A stretch of 27,428 bases of DNA from a virus, in IMG/VR virus record IMGVR_UViG_3300017917_003879, positions 1 to 27,428 of that record; one strand, written 5' to 3'. Of the stretch, positions 1-7,000 are shown piece by piece. Position 1 is the stretch's first letter. The number at the start of each line of letters is the position of its first letter. Both the position numbers and the translations under genes were made by a program. Under the pieces are notes generated by a model. It ran no database searches, had not been told where the DNA came from, and worked only from the letters and a program-made list of their open reading frames with translations.

Positions 1-378
1 AACAAAAAGCGCATTAGTTACATTTGTTGGACCTTTGGATGTTTTATCTTCTTCAATATCTTTTAACTTTTTTTGCAAATCCATTAACTTATCTGTTGCA
101 TCTGCGACATTTTTAATAAGTTGTCCTGCAACTTCATAAGCTCTTGGCATTTCATTTTCTTGTGCAAGCTCAAGAATACCATTAATTGCTTCTTGACCTT
201 TTTCTATAAGGGAGTATAAATTTCCTCTAGTATACTCATAATCTTTTTTTACATCATCAATTGTAGATGCGATTTTTTCTATCTCGTCATCTAGTAATTT
301 TGGTGAAATATCATCAGAAGAAATAATTTCCGTTGAGACATTAAAAGTGTTGTCTAGTTTATCATATTTTTTTGTCAT
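1..378 (-). CDS. 16: Terminase small subunit gp16, 5' part (C-terminus outside window)
   Basis: The small terminase subunit recognises or regulates phage DNA for the large ATPase/nuclease gp17 during head filling. The first 126 codons are present, from ATG at 376-378, open to the window edge. The protein starts MTKKYDKLDNTFNVSTEIIS. It is acidic at the N-terminus (SSDDISPKLLDDEIEKI) and then helical and charged, with the segment DYEYTRGNLYSLIEKGQEAI followed by NGILELAQENEMPRAYEVAG; this GQEAINGILELA...PRAYEV pattern is typical of T4-type gp16. T4 gp16 is 164 residues, so roughly the last quarter is missing. It starts 2 nt after the gp15 stop with no clear Shine-Dalgarno, so translation is probably coupled to gp15. 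Identity rests on the motif and on the 13-14-15-16 order. Confidence 0.88.
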   Translation of the reverse strand, partial: MTKKYDKLDNTFNVSTEIISSDDISPKLLDDEIEKIASTIDDVKKDYEYTRGNLYSLIEKGQEAINGILELAQENEMPRAYEVAGQLIKNVADATDKLMDLQKKLKDIEEDKTSKGPTNVTNALFV

Positions 379-380
379 TT

Positions 381-1388
381 TCACAGAGAGTCGCTAAATC
401 CAAAATCATCTCCAATTTGAATTAGTTTATCATCTTCACTTGTTATAAGTTTAACAGAAGAACCGGAAACATGAGATTGTTTTATTGTAGAATCTGCACC
501 TCTCTTAACTGTTAAAGTATTTGCAGATTTGGTATCCACATACATTTCTTCTTCATCAATTATAATGTAAGAGTTTTGAGGTATGTTGGATGCATCATTA
601 ACTGTTATTTGTATAGAATCAACTCCGATATCTTGAGATAAATTTGTTACAATATTATTTGTATAACTTTGAATGGCTCTTGGTTCTACAGAATACGTAA
701 TTTCTCTGGTTGGTGTTTTTGTAACATCACCAGATACATAACCAATAGAAACTTTTTTGATGATATCTTTTGCTGCAGCAGAAGACGAAGACATCGGTCC
801 AAAAAGATATGTTTTTGCGGTAAATCTTAAAGTATATATTAAAGATCTTCTTGTTGTATAATCGCCCTCGTAATCATCTTGTATTGAAATATTTTCAATT
901 ACTACTGGAATATCTCTTTTTTCACCGATTGTTTCTACCAAATCAACAGTTAAATTGTATGTTGGTTGGAAATAAGGTAAAATCTGCTCCACAATTTGAA
1001 GCATATCATCATTAAGTTTTGTATAAATTGATAATTCAAATGACATATTATATGGAACAGGCATATATGCTTTTCTCACATCAGTTCCAACTCCAACAAT
1101 TGAAGTTAAAAATGTTTGAGTTGTTGTTACTTTTCTAGATCCATCATAATTTAGTCCAACAAATTCAAATGACATTCTAGGTAATGTTATTTGAACGGGT
1201 TTATTTAAATTTGGAGACTGCTCAAGTCTTGCTAAAAACTTTTGAGTAGGTCCATATGCTAAAGGAACTTTAATCTCATTTGTTACATTTCCATTAGAGT
1301 CTTTATGTTTAATTTGAATATTATTAAAAAGACTTCCAAAAGAAACCACAGTTCTTCTTAATATTTCGTGATAAAAATATTCAAACAT
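381..1388 (-). CDS. 15: Tail sheath stabilizer and completion protein gp15
   Basis: In T4, gp15 forms the hexameric ring that closes the tail and joins it to the neck. The 335-residue product begins MFEYFYHEILRRTVVSFGSL and continues FNNIQIK; T4 gp15 begins with a similar MFGYFYN..FRRY....G.LFSNIQIK. Near residues 114-142 it reads MSFELSIYTKLNDDMLQIVE then QILPYFQP, nearly the T4 text (YELSIFTR.EDDMFQIVEQILPYFQP), and KRDIPVVI at 157-164 also matches. T4 gp15 is 272 residues. The extra length is a C-terminal module at about 246-318 (IPQNSYIIIDEEEMYV, then LTVKRGADST) of a type also seen in the two giant proteins of this window, followed by an acidic tail GDDFGFSD. A late-promoter-like octamer lies about 40 nt upstream; gp16 follows after 2 nt. 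Confidence 0.95.
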   Translation of the reverse strand: MFEYFYHEILRRTVVSFGSLFNNIQIKHKDSNGNVTNEIKVPLAYGPTQKFLARLEQSPNLNKPVQITLPRMSFEFVGLNYDGSRKVTTTQTFLTSIVGVGTDVRKAYMPVPYNMSFELSIYTKLNDDMLQIVEQILPYFQPTYNLTVDLVETIGEKRDIPVVIENISIQDDYEGDYTTRRSLIYTLRFTAKTYLFGPMSSSSAAAKDIIKKVSIGYVSGDVTKTPTREITYSVEPRAIQSYTNNIVTNLSQDIGVDSIQITVNDASNIPQNSYIIIDEEEMYVDTKSANTLTVKRGADSTIKQSHVSGSSVKLITSEDDKLIQIGDDFGFSDSL

Positions 1389-1428
1389 ACTATTATATAC
1401 CTACTATGTTGTCAAATAATGATAATTA

Positions 1429-1436
1429 TATTTATG
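1429..1436 (-). promoter_or_regulatory. Candidate T4-type late promoter for gp15-gp16
   Basis: On the minus strand this reads CATAAATA, one base off the T4 late promoter TATAAATA and fitting the NATAAATA form reported for cyanophages. It directly abuts the gp14 stop codon, in the 48-nt gap before gp15, leaving about 40 nt to the gp15 ATG. The same octamer occurs in the gap before gp13. Because the DNA is AT-rich, related octamers also occur inside genes (AATAAATA at 1516-1523 and 19559-19566), so the placement in a rare gap is the main support. Confidence 0.55.
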
Positions 1437-2816
1437 TTATGGATTTCCAAATGGATTTGATTCTGAAAAATCTATAATGTTATCTGCTTCTAATTCTATT
1501 TCATTATTTTGGGGATATTTATTAATAATATTATCGGATTGCAATGATTTTACTTGATAAGTTGCATTACTTTCCGAACCGGTTATAGTTTCTCCAACTA
1601 TAAATTCTCCAGTTAAATTGGAAATATTCATTTTTCCTGTTGTTGAATTCCATGATTTTACAATAGCAGTTTTTCCACTTAAATTTCCAGTAACAGTTTC
1701 ATTAACAATAAAAGTTCCAATTCCAATCATATATGGAGATCCTATGGTAATAGTTGGTGTTATAGTATAACCAGCACCAGCATTTGTAATTCTAATTGCA
1801 CTTATTGTTCCTCCGGCACTTACTATGGCTAATCCAGTAGCTGTAGTTCCTATTCCGGGAGAACTAAATGTTACATTTGGTGATGTAGTATATCCAGAAC
1901 CACCACTTGTAATAGTAACAATTCCAACTGCATTGTTGGAAATTCTGCTTGTAGCAGCCGCTCCAGAACCACCACCACCAATAAATACAACTCCAGGATT
2001 TACTGTGTATCCATATCCAGGATTTATTATTTGAACACCTTGAACTTTTGAACCTATTTCTGTGCCATCACAATTTACAATTCCACCAATCAATGTTGCA
2101 ATTCCAATAGCTGTTCCTCCATGAGATGGAGATGAAGAAATTGCAACTGTTGGGGCAGACGTGTACTTCTCTCCCCTATTAGTTACAATAATGGAAACAA
2201 CGGCTCCGTTTGCAATTGAAGCTATAGCAGTTGCAGTCGTACCAGATGAAACTAAAGTTAAAGTTTGTAAATTTGATTCTATATCGACACTATCATCAAT
2301 TTCTTCTATTCCAGTATCAAGAACTTCATCCTCATATCTAAACAATTCGCACGTCAAAGTATATACGTAAGTTTTTTGTAGTTGATAAAATGGCTTTTCG
2401 TGCTCTACAAATTTAATTTCAAAAAGTCTGTCACCAAGAGGAAAATATATTAAATCTCCCTCTTTAGGTCTATCTGATAATTCTATATTTGGTAATTTTT
2501 TAGTAAGAGGAGTAATATAATTTTCAAATCTTTCTTTTGATATAGTAACTGTCAATTCATTGAGAGCTTGAATGCCAAATTTTGAAAGTATTACTGGGTT
2601 TGATGAATATCCCTCATAATTTTCAACGTATGCTTCTATAGGATAAGAAGTATCAAATTTTGATTGAATTACTTCTCTAATAACAGTATTTTTTGTTAGA
2701 TATTTTCTTGGAATATAATATATTTCTACTCCATACATTCTAAGTTGTTCGTTGATTAAATCTTGAACCAAACTTTGTTCAGATTGTGAACCTTGAAGAA
2801 AAAATGGATTTAACAT
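1437..2816 (-). CDS. 14: Neck (head completion) protein gp14 with internal beta-repeat insertion
   Basis: gp14 joins gp13 to form the T4 neck, sealing the portal after packaging and docking the tail. The 459-residue product has an N-terminal domain (1-180) beginning MLNPFFLQGSQSEQSLVQDL and continuing INEQLRMYGVEIYYIPRKYL, characteristic of T4-like gp14. It ends with an acidic tail NNEIELEADNIIDFSESNPF. Between them, at about 190-425, lies material with no counterpart in the 256-residue T4 gp14: repeats around GEKYTSAPTVAI, GYGYTVNPGVVF, GSGYTTSPNVTF and GAGYTITPTITI, then two units of the form VNETVTGNLSGKTAIVKSWN and FIVGETITGSESNATYQVKS. The ATG overlaps the gp13 stop (TAATG), indicating translational coupling. 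The repeat-bearing middle is presumably exposed on the neck; its function is not known from the sequence. Confidence 0.92.
   Translation of the reverse strand: MLNPFFLQGSQSEQSLVQDLINEQLRMYGVEIYYIPRKYLTKNTVIREVIQSKFDTSYPIEAYVENYEGYSSNPVILSKFGIQALNELTVTISKERFENYITPLTKKLPNIELSDRPKEGDLIYFPLGDRLFEIKFVEHEKPFYQLQKTYVYTLTCELFRYEDEVLDTGIEEIDDSVDIESNLQTLTLVSSGTTATAIASIANGAVVSIIVTNRGEKYTSAPTVAISSSPSHGGTAIGIATLIGGIVNCDGTEIGSKVQGVQIINPGYGYTVNPGVVFIGGGGSGAAATSRISNNAVGIVTITSGGSGYTTSPNVTFSSPGIGTTATGLAIVSAGGTISAIRITNAGAGYTITPTITIGSPYMIGIGTFIVNETVTGNLSGKTAIVKSWNSTTGKMNISNLTGEFIVGETITGSESNATYQVKSLQSDNIINKYPQNNEIELEADNIIDFSESNPFGNP
1542..2234 (-). repeat. Repeat block inside gp14: four G-x-G-Y-T units plus two GExIxG/SG units
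   Basis: This covers residues about 195-425 of gp14. The first part has four units with the pattern [VI]xITxxGxGYTxxPxVxI, separated by small-residue stretches (GGGSGAAAT, GIGTTATGLA). The second part has two units of the pattern [FI][IV]VxETxTGxxSxxTxxVKS. Both types recur in other genes of the window. Boundaries are by eye. Confidence 0.75.
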
Positions 2817-3664
2817 TATCCTATCATGTCAAGAGGTGGTAGTTCATATGTACTTGACATTTTTTCCATCAAGATATCAATTTCTCTTTGAGCGTCATCA
2901 TAAATTTGTCTTCCATTAAGTTCTATTCCGCCTGGTAATTTGACGCCTTGGAATTTAATTAAATTTTGTCCCCACTGTCTTTTAATTAATGCTGTGAGAT
3001 ATGGTTTTAAAAATGAATCATTCCAAACTCTAGAATAATCATTTGGATCTAAAGTTGAATAACAATCGATTATGAAGTAGTTACCAACATTAACTGAACC
3101 CCAATCAATATCCAAATATAATCTATCTTGTCTTTTATTGAATCTAATTTGCTTTTGAGTATTCAGAAGAAAATCAAGATCTTCTAGGTATGTTTTAACC
3201 ATTGCATAACTTAAAAGTTCGGTTGTTCCCCAATAGTAAATATCATTTAAGAATAACTGATATTTAACACTAAACATATTGTGGGTAATTGTATTTGAAC
3301 CATCAAATGTAAAAATTTTATTTACCCCAATAATATTTGGAGGAACCTGAAGATAATTGCTATTTTCTTGATAATTAAAAGTTGTAGCTGTTCCTACAAT
3401 ATCTGTTGTTACGGATGTAGTAACTACACCAACAGGAGAAGTGTTCCAACTAGGAGCTCTACCTCTGTTTATATCATCTTGAGTAATTTTGTATTTGTAA
3501 AAGGTTGGATAAACTCCATCAAAATGTCTTTCTTGGAAAAACTGTACAGCATCATCGACTAAATCTTCGATTTGTTCATCTGCAACATTAATTTCCAAAA
3601 CTGGCGCTCCCAGTTTTCTCTTGCAATAATCTATTAATTGTTGTCTAGTAGAGGGTTGCGCCAT
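2816..3664 (-). CDS. 13: Neck (head completion) protein gp13
   Basis: gp13 binds the portal after packaging and, with gp14, forms the connector for tail attachment. The 282-residue product begins MAQPSTRQQLIDYCKRKLGA, continues PVLEINVADEQIEDLVDDAV and then QFFQERHFDGV. This 'RQQLIDYC.R.LG.PV.EINV...Q.ED.VDDA...FQ..H.DG' start is diagnostic of gp13 in marine T4-like phages. The second half has the conserved SRVWNDSFLKPYLTALIKRQ and WGQNLIKFQG, and residues near the end, AQREIDILMEKM, are also typical. T4 gp13 is 309 residues, so the length is normal, and no beta-repeat insertion is present, unlike its partner gp14. It has its own promoter candidate 18 nt upstream, and its stop overlaps the gp14 start by one base. 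Confidence 0.95.
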   Translation of the reverse strand: MAQPSTRQQLIDYCKRKLGAPVLEINVADEQIEDLVDDAVQFFQERHFDGVYPTFYKYKITQDDINRGRAPSWNTSPVGVVTTSVTTDIVGTATTFNYQENSNYLQVPPNIIGVNKIFTFDGSNTITHNMFSVKYQLFLNDIYYWGTTELLSYAMVKTYLEDLDFLLNTQKQIRFNKRQDRLYLDIDWGSVNVGNYFIIDCYSTLDPNDYSRVWNDSFLKPYLTALIKRQWGQNLIKFQGVKLPGGIELNGRQIYDDAQREIDILMEKMSSTYELPPLDMIG

Positions 3665-3682
3665 TATTTTCTGCTTTTTAAG

Positions 3683-3690
3683 TATTTATG
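3683..3690 (-). promoter_or_regulatory. Candidate T4-type late promoter for gp13-gp14
   Basis: On the minus strand this reads CATAAATA, identical to the octamer upstream of gp15, in the 35-nt gap between the small ORF stop (3700) and the gp13 start (3664). The last base of the octamer is 18 nt from the ATG, so a transcript starting 5-7 nt beyond it would have a short leader containing AGCAGAAAA. No hairpin terminator is visible in the gap. Confidence 0.55.
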
Positions 3691-3699
3691 AACTAAATC

Positions 3700-3876
3700 T
3701 TATTTTGATTTTAAGAGATCAGCAAGAACTTCTTGTTGTTTCAAATATAATTTCATATAAGACTTTGAAATAGTTCTAAGATCTTCAATATCTTCTATTA
3801 AATCTATTTCCATACATGCTTTGGTATATTCAAAACTTTTTGAAAGATTTTCTAATTTAATATCATCTGGATTCAT
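3700..3876 (-). CDS. Small helical protein of unknown function (58 aa)
   Basis: An ATG at 3874-3876 opens a 58-codon frame beginning MNPDDIKLENLSKSFEYTKA and ending in the basic LLKSK. The product is charged and predicted mostly helical (SYMKLYLKQQEVLADLLKSK at the end), with one Cys and no membrane segment. I do not recognise a named family, though similar short ORFs next to gp13 are a familiar feature of marine T4-like phages. It overlaps the upstream 75-residue gene by 14 nt and has the best Shine-Dalgarno in the window, AAGGAG 8 nt before the ATG, which strongly supports this start and that the frame is expressed. It is too short to be picked up by a simple ORF length cut-off. Confidence 0.75.
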   Translation of the reverse strand: MNPDDIKLENLSKSFEYTKACMEIDLIEDIEDLRTISKSYMKLYLKQQEVLADLLKSK

Positions 3877-4090
3877 TGAGTAAACTCCTTAGTAAAAACT
3901 TAATTTCATTTAAATCACCCTTCATGTTAGCAATGTCCGTTTCAAGATTTTGTATTTTTTGATTCTCTTCATTTTTTATATTTTTTCTTGAAACATATTC
4001 TTGATATTCTGACATATTTCTATTAATAATGGAGTTAGTTTTTGGATCTCTATAAAGATGGGTGTGTCCATCAACTTTCAAATATTCCAT
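3863..4090 (-). CDS. Small protein with C-terminal coiled coil (75 aa), unknown function
   Basis: The chosen start is the ATG at 4088-4090, one base after the stop of the 2496-residue gene (TAA-T-ATG). An in-frame TTG at 4105 would add five residues, but it lies inside the upstream gene and begins an unlikely leucine run. The product begins MEYLKVDGHTHLYRDPKTNS and continues IINRNMSEYQEYVSRKNIKN, a start seen in small structural-cluster proteins of marine T4-like phages. The C-terminal third has a perfect a/d heptad series I-L-I-M-L-I-L-L over four heptads (from IQNLETDI to FLLRSLL), so an oligomeric helix bundle is likely. It lies between the large structural gene and gp13, where T4 has the trimeric coiled-coil gene wac. 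Function is inferred only as structural or assembly-related. Confidence 0.8.
   Translation of the reverse strand: MEYLKVDGHTHLYRDPKTNSIINRNMSEYQEYVSRKNIKNEENQKIQNLETDIANMKGDLNEIKFLLRSLLNESR
3885..3890 (-). promoter_or_regulatory. Strong ribosome binding site of the 58-aa gene
   Basis: Minus-strand AAGGAG, 8 nt before the ATG at 3876 and inside the end of the 75-aa gene. It decides the start of the small ORF. Most other genes here have weak or no Shine-Dalgarno. Confidence 0.75.
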
Positions 4091-4091
4091 A

Positions 4092-7000
4092 TTAAGCAAG
4101 AGCAATTACTCTCAAATCTCTCATTCTTGGCACGTAAACTTGATTCGTTGATGTCATAATAATTTTAATTCTATATGATTTAAATGAAGGTATCTCATCT
4201 GCAGTAAATGTATATTCTTTATATTCAACTTCTGTTGGTAAAAATCCAACTACAGTTGATGGAGAAACATAGAAATCGGACAATCCATCATTATCTTCAG
4301 GATTAATTACCTGTCCTTTTGTATTTAAATTATTGTAACCTGGGAATGGCACATAAATTGGAACAAAGTTTTCTGTTTGGCTAATTGAATAGAAAGCTCT
4401 TATATTTGAATATATGTTTACGTGAGCGTTTACAAGAATCTTTAATGAAGTCGCTGGATTTTCTAAAACAATCTCTTTGGATAGATACTGGAAAGCAGTA
4501 GGATCTTCAGATATACTGTTTATACGATTGTCAGTTGCATAATCCGAAATAACACTATTAACTCTATTAGATGTGAGAATTGTACTAATTCTTTGAGTAT
4601 CAAGAACAGGACTTACTCTAGCGTCCACTGAATCTAGATTAATTCTTAGATTCATCGATTTGTTTCCGGGCAATGCTAAAGTAGCAAGTTTATTTGTTTC
4701 ATTTACTTTTGAACAAATTATTCTTGGACTTGACAAATAATTTGTTTTATTTAATGAAACACTTTCAAATCCAGCATCATTAAATGGAATTTCATTTCCA
4801 CTAATACTTGAACCTGTCACAGTTCTAATTTCAGCACTAATTGAAGTTCCTTGAACTGTTAAGTTTTGGACGACAGGAGTAATTAATTCAAAAGGAATGT
4901 TTTGAGTCGCTTTAGTGCTATATCCACCTGTCGATTTTGTTTGATTCATGTATAGTTTTGGATAACTTAATCCATCAGATCTACCAACTCCACTAGAGCC
5001 CATATCTAATTTGATATTATACGAATCAAAAGTAATTGCGTCAGAAACAGTTACATCTTCTAAATTGTGCGTCTTATTAATTCTTCTTAAAGAAACTCCA
5101 CCAAGTTCATACTTATAAACCAATGTTCCTGCGGGATAATTTTTAGCAATAGTGCTATCGACAGATCTTGATATTAAACCTCCCAGAGTTCCATTAGAAG
5201 TAGAACTATAAGAAATAATTTCATCTCCTATCAAAATATATCCTAAGTTTGTAGTTCCTACGCCAACGTTTTCAAATGTTCCAAAATTTGCTGAACTATC
5301 AATTGAAATTGGAGAAGTTGATGTAGAATCATATGCAACTATCAATTTGGATGGAACAATATCTGATTGTGCATCCGAAATCGTTACATAATTTTGTTCA
5401 AAATACATTCCATGATTTTTATGATTAACAACTATATGAAGTCCATCAGAAACAATATCAATATTTGAAATTTGAACATTTCCTCCTGTAGAACTATTGA
5501 GAGTAGTTGTTAGTCCAGAATTATTAATATATTGTACCGTATTACCCACTCCAGAAATCTTAAAATCGCCTTGAACATTGTCCAAAATTAACTGAGTAGT
5601 ATTTGCGATGGAGACAACAGAGAGTCTGGCGTTAGAACCCAAAGAATTAGCACCAATTGTACCTATACCTAAAACGTCACCGACGACATATCCAGAACCA
5701 GATTCTGAAATTGTTGCAGCAACGGCAACACCATTTGTAATTGTAATATTTGCTTTTGCATTTATTCCATTTCCAGTTACATTTGTTAAAGGAACTCCAT
5801 TAAATTGGAATGTTCCTGATGATGGAGTATATCCAATTCCAGCATTAATGACATTTAATGTGCCAGTTGCGATTCCAGCATTTCCAACATAGTTTCCACT
5901 TGCATTGGTGCCTTGTTGTAAAATTGTATTTCCTAAAGTTAATTCAGAGTCCTGTAATGTAGAACCAAGTCCAACCCTAATCTTTCTTGAATTAAAATTC
6001 AAAGAATTTGGCATTAAAGTTGCTACTTCATTATTTCCTTCTGAGAGTTCTGGGCTATAAAATTCAATAGAACCACTAGGGACAAACTCTGCTCTATATA
6101 AGGTAAATTTAAGATCTTCCCACTGACTTGGTTCCCAAGTTGAAGCATTTTGTGATTTAAACAGTGAACCTAAGTATGGTTGATTGGAAATAAATGTTTG
6201 CGTAATTAAATCATTTTCACCAACTCTTGAAATATAAACACTATACTTGGTAGACAATGAAGCAAGGCATATGCAATATTCAGTTCCACCTTCAAGATAG
6301 ACGGGAGATTTAAATGTAAATGTAGTTGGGACTGAACCATCAGAAGAGACATTTACTTCAGATGGATTTAAAATAACTTCTGAGAATGGGATTACTCTCT
6401 GAGTTGGGAATCCTCCTTGCATTGTTCTTAACTGGAAAGTGACAGGAATATCGATATCATCTTTAGCACTAAAGAATACTTCGCATTTTGTCAAAAATAC
6501 TCCTGTTTCATCTTCTACTAAGAAAGATTGTGCGAGAGGATCGTACCAAACAATATCAACATTTGTTCTAGATGATGAAGAGATTGCCTGAGTAGAAATA
6601 ACCTGAGTTCCGGTAGTTCTAGAAGTGGCTCTCTCTTCAAATTCTCTCTTATTCTCTATTCTCGCATTTCTTACTGAAAGAATATTTTCTTGTACAGTTT
6701 CAAGAGTTCCGCTAGAAATGAATCCCTCTTCAGCAATAGTCGATGCATTATTTTGATCATTAATCGCACTATTTGTTAAAGTGAATACTTTATTTCCAGT
6801 TTCAAAACTTGGGTTACTTGATGAGTTTGGATTTGGAATGTAAAAACTTCCAATGAGCGTAGCAGTAATATCAGAAATTAATCTGACACTTGAGATAGTT
6901 GCTTGAGCACCGCTTGTTTGTCCAACCAAAATCATAGCTGGTTCTACGTATCCAGAGAATCCTCCTTCAGGTTGATTGGATAAAGAGAATGTATCGACAT

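Noticed and set aside
1392-1415. TTGACA and TATAAT on the minus strand upstream of gp15, resembling a sigma-70 promoter
   Set aside because: The boxes are only 12 nt apart instead of 16-18, and the same gap holds a better-placed late-type octamer.
1516-1523. AATAAATA octamers inside gp14 (here) and inside the giant gene (19559-19566) as extra late promoters
   Set aside because: They lie in coding sequence and are not immediately upstream of a gene start; such octamers are expected by chance in AT-rich DNA.
1825-2034. Plus-strand ORF encoding a 'YPEPPLVIVTIP' protein; similar 'YPEP..EIV' ORFs at 5608-5892 and 12265-12630
   Set aside because: These are antisense shadows of the G-S-G-Y-T repeats in gp14, the 2496-aa protein and gp8. 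The shared YPEPP motif is simply the reverse complement of the repeat core, not a protein family.
3665-3699. Possible transcription terminator between the 58-aa gene and gp13
   Set aside because: The gap is AT-rich but contains no inverted repeat with a stable stem. The other gaps also lack one.
4091-4105. Alternative TTG start adding five residues to the 75-aa gene
   Set aside because: It would begin inside the upstream gene with a leucine run. The ATG at 4090 gives the MEYLKVDGH start and a tight stop-start junction.
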